64,000 nt of DNA from Marinobacter sp. Arc7-DN-1 (GTDB lineage Bacteria > Pseudomonadota > Gammaproteobacteria > Pseudomonadales > Oleiphilaceae): positions 4,030,001-4,094,000 of the forward strand of contig NZ_CP031848.1 in NCBI RefSeq assembly GCF_003441595.1, in the 5' to 3' direction. The notes under the pieces are model-generated. The model saw only the letters and a program-made list of their open reading frames with translations, was not told the DNA's origin and searched no databases. The position numbers and the translations under genes were made by a program. Of the stretch, positions 52,223-61,468 are shown piece by piece (position 1 is the first letter of the stretch; the number at the start of each line of letters is the position of its first letter).

Positions 52223-53161
52223 GTGCCTGACCGATCGCTCGAACAAACCATCAAGGCCCTGATTCAACAGGAGGGCCTGCCCGAGACCTACGCCCAGACC
52301 GTGGAACAGACCATTTTGCCACTGGCGGACCATATCCTGGCGCTCCATGATACGGAAAAACGCCCGGTAGTGGCGGGCATTCACGGAGCCCAGGGCACTG
52401 GCAAGTCCACGCTGACCCTGTTTCTGCGGGAAATTCTCGCCCGGCACCGGAACTGTCCCACCGCCAGCTTTTCCCTTGATGACATCTACCTTACCAGAGC
52501 TGAGCGCCAGGACCTTGCCGAACGGGTCCACCCCCTGTTTAAAACCCGGGGTGTGCCGGGCACCCACGATGTTGCACTCGGGCAAAGAGTGTTGGGCCAG
52601 CTTCGCTCCGCGGGGCCTGATGCCACTACCCCGATTCCTTCCTTCGACAAATCCAGGGATGATCGGGTTCCAACCGATGGCTGGCCTGCCTTCCCGGGCC
52701 GGGCGGAGGTGATCCTGATTGAAGGCTGGTGTCTGGATGCCCGGCCCGAGGATGAGGGGGTGCTGAGGTCTCCGATCAATCGGCTGGAGGCGGACGAAGA
52801 CCCCGATGGAACCTGGCGGACGTATGTCAATGAGCAGTTGAAAGGCCAGTACCGCGATTTTTTCGGCCAGATCGATTGCCTGGTGATGCTGAAAGCCCCG
52901 TCCATGGAGTGTGTTCTGGAATGGCGCAGTCTACAGGAGCAGAAGCTGGCCCGGAAAATCCGTGGCGCACCAGAGTGGGGCGATGCTGGTGCCTGCGCCC
53001 AAGGCTTGCGCATTATGGATGACGACGAAGTCGCCCGATTCGTCATGCATTACGAACGCGTTACCCGGGCCTGTCTTGCTGAAATGCCGGGCCGGGCTGA
53101 TGTTCTGATTAAGGTGGCCGAGGATCACTCCCTGGGCCTTCCGCAGTTCCGCGCAGGTTAA
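52223..53161 (+). CDS. D-glycerate kinase (P-loop, GLYK-type)
   Basis: A 312-residue P-loop kinase. The Walker A motif GAQGTGKST (about residues 55-63), SFSLDDIYLT and the acidic segment ILIEGWCLDAR fit D-glycerate 3-kinase/plant GLYK-type enzymes. The GTG at 52223 is the only start that fits the family length. In this operon it would phosphorylate glycerate released by glucosylglycerate phosphorylase, returning it to 3-phosphoglycerate for the synthase, or to central metabolism. Confidence 0.85.
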   Translation: MPDRSLEQTIKALIQQEGLPETYAQTVEQTILPLADHILALHDTEKRPVVAGIHGAQGTGKSTLTLFLREILARHRNCPTASFSLDDIYLTRAERQDLAERVHPLFKTRGVPGTHDVALGQRVLGQLRSAGPDATTPIPSFDKSRDDRVPTDGWPAFPGRAEVILIEGWCLDARPEDEGVLRSPINRLEADEDPDGTWRTYVNEQLKGQYRDFFGQIDCLVMLKAPSMECVLEWRSLQEQKLARKIRGAPEWGDAGACAQGLRIMDDDEVARFVMHYERVTRACLAEMPGRADVLIKVAEDHSLGLPQFRAG

Positions 53162-53173
53162 CGGAGACCCACC

Positions 53174-53977
53174 ATGGCCAGACCCCGTTTGCTTATTTTT
53201 TCAGACCTGGACGGCACCCTGCTTGACCACGACGATTATCGCTGGCAGCCGGCGCGCCCCGCGCTGGCAAAGCTCCGGGCGGCGGCGATTCCGCTGGTGC
53301 TCAACTCCAGCAAGACCCTGCCGGAAATACGGGCGTTGCGGGAGGAGCTTGGAAATACCGCCCCCTTTATTGTCGAAAACGGTGCAGCGGTCATTATTCC
53401 GCCTCACACCTTCGGCAATACCGCTGAGGAAGTGGTGAATTTTGGTGCAACCCGGGACCGGGTGCTCGAAGTCCTTGGCGCCCAACGGACCGCGGGTGCG
53501 CAGTTTCGGGGCTTCGATGACATGTCTGCCGAAGAGCTGGCCGGTGAAACGGGTCTCGATCCGGCCGCGGCAGAACGGGCGAAACAGCGCCTGGGTACCG
53601 AGCCGTTAATCTGGCAGGGTGCCGACGAGGGACTGGCCGAATTTAAAGCGGCCCTGGCGAACGAAAATCTCCGGCTGGTGCCGGGAGGACGTTTCCTTCA
53701 CGCCATGGGCATTTTCGATAAAGCCGATGGGGCCCGTTTCTTGCTGGGCAAATACCGGGAGCGTTACGGCGAGCAGCCGCTGGTGGCCATCGCCCTCGGC
53801 GACAGCCCCAACGATCAGCGAATGCTCGAATCGGCGGATATACCGGTGGTGATCCGGGGCGTAAAAAGCGAAGAGGTGACGTTACCTTCGGCAAAGCACG
53901 CCATGCGCTCCCTCAAGCCCGGCCCCGAAGGCTGGAATGAGTGTGTGCTCAATCTCTTGTTTGAGTACGGGTACTGA
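53174..53977 (+). CDS. HAD phosphatase, glucosyl/mannosyl-3-phosphoglycerate phosphatase-like
   Basis: A 267-residue HAD-superfamily Cof-type phosphatase. Motif I FSDLDGTLLDHDDYRW, motif II-like LNSSKTLPEIRAL and motif IV GDSPNDQRML are visible. The family is mannosyl-3-phosphoglycerate phosphatase (MPGP). Beside a GT81-type synthase it most likely dephosphorylates glucosyl-3-phosphoglycerate to glucosylglycerate. It begins 12 bases after the kinase gene. Confidence 0.88.
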   Translation: MARPRLLIFSDLDGTLLDHDDYRWQPARPALAKLRAAAIPLVLNSSKTLPEIRALREELGNTAPFIVENGAAVIIPPHTFGNTAEEVVNFGATRDRVLEVLGAQRTAGAQFRGFDDMSAEELAGETGLDPAAAERAKQRLGTEPLIWQGADEGLAEFKAALANENLRLVPGGRFLHAMGIFDKADGARFLLGKYRERYGEQPLVAIALGDSPNDQRMLESADIPVVIRGVKSEEVTLPSAKHAMRSLKPGPEGWNECVLNLLFEYGY

Positions 53978-54012
53978 CCTGTTTAAGTAAGGGTATAAAA
54001 AGGAGAGCCGCC

Positions 54013-55236
54013 ATGGGCGACTTTTACCAGAATGGCATTATCACCACCCTCCATAACCTGGTTCGCCGCCCGGTGGAGGACCTCGAAGCGGAGTTGATGA
54101 ACTTCCGCAAATCCCGCCCCATGTCCCTGGTGCTGCCGTCGCTCTATTCCGAGCTGGAAGGCCCGGCCCTGAAAAACATCGTGCAGGAACTTGGCAAGGT
54201 GTCCTATCTGGATCAGGTTGTTATCGGCCTGGACCGGGCGAACGAGGAGCAATATCGCCATGCCCTCGAGTATTTCTCTGAGTTGCCCCAGAACTTCAAA
54301 GTGTTGTGGAACGACGGGCCGCGACTGAGGGCCATTGATCTCCAGCTTCGTGAGCAAAATCTGGCACCGACGGAAATGGGCAAGGGACGAAATGTCTGGT
54401 ACTGCTTCGGCTATGTGCTGGCGTCTGGGGTGAGTAAATCGGTTGCGCTGCACGATTGCGACATCCTGACCTATTCCAGGGACCTGGTGGCGCGGCTGAT
54501 ATACCCGGTGGCGAACCCGGGCTTCAACTATATGTTCTGCAAAGGCTATTACGCCCGGGTGGCCGATAGCAAAATGAACGGTCGGGTCAGCCGCCTGTTG
54601 GTGACACCACTGATCCGGGCCCTGAAAAAGGTGTGCGGCCCCAACGATTTTCTGGATTACCTGGACAGTTACCGCTATCCCCTGGCCGGTGAATTCTCGT
54701 TCCGTACCGACGTGATCAACGATCTGCGCATCCCCAGCGACTGGGGCCTGGAGATCGGAGTGCTTTCGGAAATGAAGCGCAACTACGCGACCAACCGTCT
54801 GTGCCAGGTGGACATCGCCGATGTGTACGATCACAAACATCAGGAACTGTCCCCCGAGGATGCCAGCAGGGGGCTCTCAAAAATGAGCATGGACATCGCC
54901 AAGGCCCTGTTCCGCAAGCTGGCGACCAACGGCGAGATTTTCTCCAACGAGAAATTTCGCACCATCAAGGCCACCTATTTCCGGATCGCCCTGGATTTTG
55001 TCGAAACCTACCAGAACGACGCCATAATCAACGGCCTGACCTTTGACCGGCACAAGGAAGAGAAAGCCGTGGAGCTGTTCGCCCAGAATGTGATGCGGGC
55101 CGGCGCCTATTTTCTGGATAACCCCATGGATACCCCCTTCATTCCCAGCTGGAACCGGGTAACCAGCGCCCTCCCGGATATCAAGGAACAGTTGCTGGAG
55201 GCGGTCGAGCTGGATAACGAGGAATTCCGGCCATGA
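54013..55236 (+). CDS. gpgS: Glucosyl-3-phosphoglycerate synthase (GT81-like)
   Basis: A 407-residue GT-A-fold glycosyltransferase. The donor/metal site is visible as VALHDCDILTYSRDLV (DxD-type). Other family segments are GKGRNVWYCFGYVLASG and PLAGEFSFRTDVINDLRIP with SDWGLEIGVLSEM. It joins glucose from a nucleotide-sugar to 3-phosphoglycerate, the first step of the compatible solute glucosylglycerate. The stop overlaps the phosphorylase start (ATGA). The mannosyl alternative is less likely because of overall similarity to GpgS. Confidence 0.88.
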   Translation: MGDFYQNGIITTLHNLVRRPVEDLEAELMNFRKSRPMSLVLPSLYSELEGPALKNIVQELGKVSYLDQVVIGLDRANEEQYRHALEYFSELPQNFKVLWNDGPRLRAIDLQLREQNLAPTEMGKGRNVWYCFGYVLASGVSKSVALHDCDILTYSRDLVARLIYPVANPGFNYMFCKGYYARVADSKMNGRVSRLLVTPLIRALKKVCGPNDFLDYLDSYRYPLAGEFSFRTDVINDLRIPSDWGLEIGVLSEMKRNYATNRLCQVDIADVYDHKHQELSPEDASRGLSKMSMDIAKALFRKLATNGEIFSNEKFRTIKATYFRIALDFVETYQNDAIINGLTFDRHKEEKAVELFAQNVMRAGAYFLDNPMDTPFIPSWNRVTSALPDIKEQLLEAVELDNEEFRP

Positions 55237-56963
55237 ACCAGCCGCTGAAAGCCAAGCTGGTGGCCATGCTGGACGTGGTCTACCCGGAACTGGATTGCGA
55301 TTTCCTTTCGGAACAGCTGCTGATTACCATGGGTCTGGCGGCCAACCAGCCGCCGCCCCCGGCCCATCAGAACAACTGGGATGAATCGGATGTGGTGCTG
55401 ATCACCTATGCCGATACGGTGCAGCAGCCAGGGGAGAAGCCTCTGGTCACTTTGCACCGGTTCCTCAGTGACTGCCTGGCTGACAGCCTGTCGTCCGTCC
55501 ATATCCTGCCGTTTTTCCCCTACAGCTCAGACGATGGTTTCTCGGTGATGGATTACCTGGCTGTCAACGAATCCCACGGAACCTGGGAAGACATCGAGCG
55601 CATCGCCCGGGATTACCGGCTCATGGCGGATTTGGTTGTTAACCACATGTCGGCCCGCAGCCGTTGGTTTGAGAATTTCCGAAAACGGGTGGATCCGGGC
55701 AAGGACTATTTCTTTGAGGGCAATCCCCGGGATGATCTGAGTGCCGTGGTGAGGCCCCGCACCTCACCGCTGCTGAATCCGGTGCAGACCGACGATGGTG
55801 AGCGGTACGTCTGGTGTACCTTTAGTGAGGACCAGGTCGATCTGAACTTTGCCAACCCGAAGGTGTTGATGGAGTTCGCGGCGATCATTCGGCAATACCT
55901 GGAGCGGGGCATTACCCTGTTCAGACTGGATGCGGTGGCTTTCCTGTGGAAAGAGCCGGGCACGCCCAGCATCCACCTCAGGCAGACCCACGAGCTGATC
56001 AAGATCCTGCGCCTTCTGATCGAGCATCACAGTCCGGATGCGGTGGTCATTACCGAGACCAACGTGCCCAACCGCGAAAATCTGACCTACTTTGGCAACG
56101 CCAACGAAGCCCATGTTATCTATAATTTTTCCCTGCCACCGTTGCTGATCAATACCCTGGTGACCGGAGACTGCAAGCACCTGAAAACCTGGCTGATGAG
56201 TATGCCGCCGGCGCAAATGGGCACCACTTACCTGAACTTCATCGCCTCCCACGACGGCATTGGCATGCGCCCGACCGATGGCCTGCTGACCGATGAGGAA
56301 AAGCAGCGGCTGATCAATACCATGGATTCCTTCGGAGGCAAGGTGTCCTATCGCCGTACGGCCGATGGCCGGGACCAGCCCTACGAAATCAACATTGCGC
56401 TCTACGATGCCCTGAGGGGAACCGCGGAATCCGGTGCGGATCACTGGCAGTTGCAGCGCTTTATCTGTGCTCACACCGTTATGCTGGCGCTGGAGGGGAT
56501 TCCGGCGTTCTACATCCACAGCCTGCTGGCGACTGAGAACGATCTGGAGCGGGTGGAGCACACCGGTCGGCTGCGGTCCATTAACCGCAGCCAGTGGCAA
56601 CTGGATGAGCTGGAGCAGAAGCTCGCGGACCCCCTGAGCCATCACAGCAAGGCCTTCCAGGAGTTGAAGCGCCTGATTGCCATCCGTCGAAAACAGCCCG
56701 CATTCCACCCCAATGCCACCCAGTTCACCCTGCATCTGGGCCTTCAGTTATTTGGCTTCTGGCGGCAGAGCATGCGGCGGGATCAGTCGATCTTCTGCAT
56801 TCACAACATCAGCGATGAGGTTCAGCCAGTGGCTTTGAGTGATATCAATCTCATAGGAACCGATCACTGGCAGGACCTGATCTCGGGTATGAAGATCGAT
56901 GACCTGTCCGGCTCGATCACACTTAAGCCCTATCAAAGCGTCTGGTTGTCGAACCGGGAGTAG
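55233..56963 (+). CDS. GH13 sucrose phosphorylase-type glucosylglycerate phosphorylase
   Basis: A 576-residue GH13_18 enzyme. Catalytic residues are visible: nucleophile Asp in LFRLDAVAFLWKEPG, acid/base Glu in VVITETNVPNREN and stabiliser Asp in NFIASHDGIGMRP. Located beside GpgS and a glycerate kinase, it most likely carries out phosphorolysis of glucosylglycerate to glucose-1-phosphate and glycerate; plain sucrose phosphorylase activity is the alternative. It overlaps gpgS by four bases. Confidence 0.87.
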   Translation: MNQPLKAKLVAMLDVVYPELDCDFLSEQLLITMGLAANQPPPPAHQNNWDESDVVLITYADTVQQPGEKPLVTLHRFLSDCLADSLSSVHILPFFPYSSDDGFSVMDYLAVNESHGTWEDIERIARDYRLMADLVVNHMSARSRWFENFRKRVDPGKDYFFEGNPRDDLSAVVRPRTSPLLNPVQTDDGERYVWCTFSEDQVDLNFANPKVLMEFAAIIRQYLERGITLFRLDAVAFLWKEPGTPSIHLRQTHELIKILRLLIEHHSPDAVVITETNVPNRENLTYFGNANEAHVIYNFSLPPLLINTLVTGDCKHLKTWLMSMPPAQMGTTYLNFIASHDGIGMRPTDGLLTDEEKQRLINTMDSFGGKVSYRRTADGRDQPYEINIALYDALRGTAESGADHWQLQRFICAHTVMLALEGIPAFYIHSLLATENDLERVEHTGRLRSINRSQWQLDELEQKLADPLSHHSKAFQELKRLIAIRRKQPAFHPNATQFTLHLGLQLFGFWRQSMRRDQSIFCIHNISDEVQPVALSDINLIGTDHWQDLISGMKIDDLSGSITLKPYQSVWLSNRE

Positions 56964-56977
56964 GGCAGAATGCGCCC

Positions 56978-58099
56978 ATGCCCGAACACACAGCAACGAA
57001 CCGACCCCGAATACTCCTGCTTTCGGCCTACGATGCAGGCAGCCACCGACGCTGGCGGGAACAGCTGGTGGCAACGCATCCGGAGTTCGACTGGCATACC
57101 CTGGCCCTGCCGCCCCGGTTCTTCCAGTGGCGGATTCGTGGTAATGCGCTGAGCTGGTTTCGGGAACCCTTGCTGCAGGAATCCTGGGATCTGTTGCTGG
57201 TTACCTCCATGGTGGATCTTGCCAGCCTCCGGGGAATCCACCCCCATCTCGCCGCAACGCCTGCCATCCTGTACATGCACGAGAACCAGTTCGCCTACCC
57301 GGATTCCGGCAACCAGCATTCCAGCGCTGAGCCTAAAATGGTGAACCTGTACAGTGTGGTCGCCGCGGATACGGTTCTGTTCAACAGCGACTGGAACCGA
57401 CGCAGCTTTCTTGAGCAGGCCCAGGCTTTTCTGGACAAGCTGCCTGATGGTGTACCTGAAGGCCTGATCCGCACTATTGATGAAAAATCCAGGGTGCTTC
57501 CTGTACCGGTTGAAGACAGCCTGTTTGCAGGCGATCATTGTGGCGTTGATCGACAGTGCCCGCATCTGGTGTGGAACCATCGCTGGGAATACGACAAGGG
57601 GCCGGACCGGCTGCTGCTTCTGCTGGATGCACTGGTCGCCCGTGGCCAGCCGTTTCGTATCAGTGTAGTGGGTGAGCAGTTCCGCAACGCACCTGAGGCG
57701 TTCCGGTTGATCGAGCAGCGACACAGCGAACGGCTGGTCAATTTTGGTTTCATGGCAAGCCGCGACGATTACAACCGGCTGCTCAGGCAGGCGGATGTGG
57801 CTGTTTCCACGGCGCTGCACGATTTTCAGGGACTGGCGATGCTGGAGGCCATGGCTTCTGGCTGCCTTGCGCTCGCTCCGGACCGGCTTGCTTATCCGGA
57901 ATACGTCCCCCGGAATCAGCGCTACCCAAGCCATCCGGGCGAGCCAGAAGCCGAGGCTTTGGCCGCGGCTGACCGGCTTGCGGAACTGTTGGCAAATCCT
58001 CCCTTGCCCAGTTGCCCGGGTGAGTGGCGGGTTTCGTCGCTTGCCACTCGCTATGGCGATATCATTCGTGCAACGCTTGAAAAACATGGGGTATCCTGA
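56978..58099 (+). CDS. QTMAN/GTDC1-like glycosyltransferase (DUF3524)
   Basis: A 373-residue GT4-like enzyme with N-terminal DUF3524 domain (ILLLSAYDAGSHRRWREQL; MVDLASLRGIHP; YMHENQFAYP) and a C-terminal GT-B half (HRWEYDKGPDRLL; DVAVSTALHDFQGLAMLEAM). Vertebrate relatives mannosylate queuosine in tRNA-Asp. In this operon, after the glucosylglycerate genes (14-base gap), its substrate is open: a queuosine-related tRNA or a small sugar. Confidence 0.8.
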   Translation: MPEHTATNRPRILLLSAYDAGSHRRWREQLVATHPEFDWHTLALPPRFFQWRIRGNALSWFREPLLQESWDLLLVTSMVDLASLRGIHPHLAATPAILYMHENQFAYPDSGNQHSSAEPKMVNLYSVVAADTVLFNSDWNRRSFLEQAQAFLDKLPDGVPEGLIRTIDEKSRVLPVPVEDSLFAGDHCGVDRQCPHLVWNHRWEYDKGPDRLLLLLDALVARGQPFRISVVGEQFRNAPEAFRLIEQRHSERLVNFGFMASRDDYNRLLRQADVAVSTALHDFQGLAMLEAMASGCLALAPDRLAYPEYVPRNQRYPSHPGEPEAEALAAADRLAELLANPPLPSCPGEWRVSSLATRYGDIIRATLEKHGVS

Positions 58100-58105
58100 G
58101 CGGAT

Positions 58106-59098
58106 ATGAGCAAGGCCGAGATATCAGACATGAGCAAAGCAATCAAGATGACGGGGGCCAACCTCCGCTGGGAAACCTGGGAAGGGCCGGGTGAGCCACC
58201 GGCAGATCACGTAGAAATCGAAGTAGTCTGGACAGCAATCAACCGGGCGGACCTTATGCAGCGGGCCGGTGTTTACCCGCCTCCGCCGGGTGCCTCCGAC
58301 ATCCTGGGCCTGGAAGTGAGTGGCCGGATTGCCTCGGTTGGCCCGGGCGTTAGCCGCTTTCAGCCCGGGGATGAAGTGTGTGCCTTGCTGACGGGCGGGG
58401 GCTACGCCACCCGCGTGGTTGTACCGGACATTCAGGTATTGCCAATACCCAAGGGCCTGACTCTGGAGAAAGCCGCGGCGATTCCGGAAGTTTTTGCCAC
58501 GGCCTGGCTGAACCTCTACCACGAGGCAGCGCTGAAACCCGGTGAGCGGGTGCTTCTGCACGCAGGCGCCAGCGGACTGGGCACCGCTGTTATTCAACTG
58601 GCCACGGCGTTTGGCAACCCGGTGTTTGCGACCGCCGGCGATGACGCCAAGCTGGAGACCTGCCGGAACCTGGGAGCCAGTGGTGTCTGGAACCGGAAAG
58701 CGGGTTCCTTTGTTGACGCGGTTAAGAGCTGGGGCGGGGTGGATATGGTGCTGGACCCGGTCGGCGGCAGTTACATTGCGGACGACCAGAAGGTGCTGAA
58801 TGTCGACGGCCGCATTGTGCTGATCGGACTGATGGGCGGGCGAATGGCCGAAGTGGATCTGGGGCTGATGCTGATCAAGCGCCAGCGCCTGATCGGCTCC
58901 ACGCTTCGCTCCCGCACCGTCGCAGACAAAGGCGAGGTGATGCAGGCCCTGTACCGGCATGTCTGGCCACTGCTCAGTGCCTGCCAGATCGAACCGCTGA
59001 TCGACAGCACCTGGCCGATTGAGCAGGTAGAAGAGGCAATGGCCTACGTCTCCGAAAACAAGAACACCGGAAAGGTGCTCCTGAAAGTCTCAGACTGA
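58106..59098 (+). CDS. NAD(P)H-quinone oxidoreductase, PIG3/zeta-crystallin type
   Basis: A 330-residue zinc-free medium-chain dehydrogenase. The NADPH-binding segment LLHAGASGLGTAVIQLA (around residue 150), the substrate-site segment NRADLMQRAGVYPPPPG and DPVGGSYI fit the PIG3/QOR group. It begins six bases after the glycosyltransferase. The ATG at 58106 precedes a second ATG at 58130, and both are possible starts. Confidence 0.9.
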   Translation: MSKAEISDMSKAIKMTGANLRWETWEGPGEPPADHVEIEVVWTAINRADLMQRAGVYPPPPGASDILGLEVSGRIASVGPGVSRFQPGDEVCALLTGGGYATRVVVPDIQVLPIPKGLTLEKAAAIPEVFATAWLNLYHEAALKPGERVLLHAGASGLGTAVIQLATAFGNPVFATAGDDAKLETCRNLGASGVWNRKAGSFVDAVKSWGGVDMVLDPVGGSYIADDQKVLNVDGRIVLIGLMGGRMAEVDLGLMLIKRQRLIGSTLRSRTVADKGEVMQALYRHVWPLLSACQIEPLIDSTWPIEQVEEAMAYVSENKNTGKVLLKVSD

Positions 59099-59136
59099 TC
59101 CGGCAGGCCTTGCAGGAAAGCTGATCGGTTGAAATC

Positions 59137-59197
59137 GGGGTCAGATGAAAATGGGGTCAGATGAACTTTTCATCTGACCCCATTTTCATCTGACCCC
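59137..59197. repeat. GGGGTCAGATGAA double palindrome, copy 2
   Basis: Same arrangement as the 50617-50676 copy, with a slightly longer centre; between the quinone oxidoreductase and vgrG remains. Confidence 0.93.
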
Positions 59198-59297
59198 ATG
59201 TTCAGCCCTCACCACTGGATTTTCTGAACCAGTGCTGGTACTTTCCCCGCCAGTTGTTGTTCGTCAACCCGACCAGGATGTGGTTGGCGTGGAATTC

Positions 59298-59325
59298 GGG
59301 GTCAGATGAAAGTTCATCTGACCCC
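59298..59325. repeat. GGGGTCAGATGAA single palindrome, copy 3
   Basis: A short single inverted unit of the same repeat, 20 bases upstream of the degraded vgrG start. Confidence 0.9.
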
Positions 59326-59344
59326 AACTTCAGGGATTGAAGAT

Positions 59345-61468
59345 ATGCCCCAGGCAAGCGGATTGCAGTTTACCGCCCGTGTTGGCGAACTCCCCCGGAT
59401 CTATTCTCAGTGGTTTGGCTTCACCCTGCCGGACGCCTTTCCGAGGTGTTCCACGTCGCCTTGAGCTGGCCAGTACCGACGGTCGATTCAGGCTGCGGGA
59501 CATTCTGGAACAACCGGTCGATCTCGCCGTCTGGCAGGGACGGCGTGCCGCTTCGGCGTTTCACCGGCGTGGTCAGCGAATTCGCCCGGGCGATGCCGGC
59601 CACCGGCGCACCCGCTACGAACTGGTCATCCAGCCCCCGCTCTGGCGTCTGGCCTGATGCACAACAGGCCGGATCTTCCAGGCCCAAGGCACCGATGCCA
59701 TCGTGCGGACCCTGTTGGAGGAGCGGGGCATTATCGATTCGGTCTTTGATTTCAAACGCCCACCGCAAGAGCGGGAGTATTGCGTCCAGGCACCGGGAAA
59801 GCGACCGGGCCTTTGTCGAACGCCTTGGCCGCCGAGGAAGGCTGGCACTACCGCTACGAACACGGCAGCGTGGACGGGGAGATTCAACCGGCCCTGGTCA
59901 TCGCCGACCACCACGGCGGATGCCCCGACACTGGCTCCCGCGGAGTACAACGCCAACGCGGGCGGCAGCACCCGGCGCCCGGTGGTGTATCGTTTCCGAT
60001 ATGAGGGAGGCGGTGCGGTGGGCCTCCGTGGCCATGAAGGACTACACCTTCAGGAATCCGGCCTACCCCTGATGCACGAGAATGCCACGGCGGATTGCAT
60101 CATCGCTGAGGGACTACCAGCACTACGACTACCCCGGCCGTTTCAAGGCCGACGCCAGTGGCCAGCCCTTCACCGAAGGCCAGACTTCAGTCCCTGCGCA
60201 ACGACGCCCGCACCGCCACCGGGGAGAGCAACCGCCCGGATTCTGTGCGGGTGCCAAAGGTAGAACTGACTGACCACGGCAGCGATGCCCTGAACCGGGA
60301 ATGGCTGCTGACGGCGATCATCCACACCGGCACCCAACCCCAGGCCCTGGAAGAAGAGGACGGCAGCGAGCCGACCACCTACCATAACCAATTCCGCGCG
60401 GTGCCCGCCGACATCCCCTGGCGGCCACAAACCCAACACCGCCCCCGGATGGACGGCCCGCAGATTGCCATGGTCACCGGGCCCGAGGGTGAAGAGATTC
60501 ACTGTGATAAGCACGGCCGGGTAAAAGTCCGCTTTCCGTGGGATAGATACAGCCGCAATAACGAACACAGCAGCGCCTGGCTACGGGTCAGCCAGGGCTG
60601 GGCCGGCGGCCAGTACGGCTTCATGGCACTGCCCAGGATGGGCCACGAAGTGATTGTCTCCTTCCTGGACGGCGACCCGGACCAGCCCATCATCACCGGT
60701 CGCACCCACCACGTCACCAACACGCCGCCCTATGCGCTGCCGGAACACAAAACCCGCACCACCCTGAAAACCAAAACCCACAAGGGCGAGGGCAGCAACG
60801 AACTGAGGTTTGAAGACGAAGCCGACCAGGAGCAGATCTACCTCCACGCCCAGAAAGACCTGGACTTGCTTACCGAGAACAACCGGACCGAGGTGATCCG
60901 GAACGATAGCCACCTCACCGTCGAGAACAACCGCTTCAGCCACACAAAAGCCAATGAACACTGCACTGTCGACGGAGAAAAGCGCGAATCCGTGGGCGGC
61001 GATTGCCCTCAGAACATCGGCGGCACCTTCCACCAGAAATCCGGCAAGGGCACCCTCAGCGAAGCCGGTACTGAAGTACACCACAAGGCCGGCGCCAAAG
61101 TGGTGCTGGACGCCGGAGCAGAGCTCACTATTTCGGCGGGTGGCAGTTTGCTCAAGCTGGATCCGAGTGGCGTGACGCTGGCGGGGCCGGGGGTGGGGAT
61201 CAATTCTGGGGGGAGTCCGGGGGGTGGTACTGGCACTTTTCCTCAGAATACTCAGTTTCCGCAGATTCTGGAAAAAGACAAACCAGTAGCGGCGTCTGAA
61301 GTGAGGCTTGCGAATGTCAGCACTCGCCAAAATGGTTCTTCAGCCGACGCCCCTCTACAGGAGTTGCCTGGCAGCGAGCGAAAGCTGATTGTCGATGTTA
61401 TCGGCGGCAAACTCGACAGGGACACCGTGGAGGCCTGGAAAGGGGTGTCAAAGGAGGACAACGAATGA
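59345..61468 (+). pseudogene. T6SS spike protein VgrG, N-terminal half broken
   Basis: The N-terminal gp27-like part starts at ATG 59345 (MPQASGLQFTARVGELP) but its homology is spread over three reading frames between about 59430 and 60160 (ELASTDGRFRLRDILEQP; VPLRRFTGVVSEFARAMP; RTRYELVIQPPLWRL; LLEERGIIDSVFDFK), needing at least five frameshifts. The C-terminal half is one intact frame, 60158-61468 (436 residues), with the OB-fold/spike segments HGRVKVRFPWDRYSRNNEHS and LPRMGHEVIVSFLDGDPDQP and the repetitive beta-helix end. The intact 3' part overlaps the effector start (ATGA). The break could also reflect assembly errors, so read coverage matters. Confidence 0.85.
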
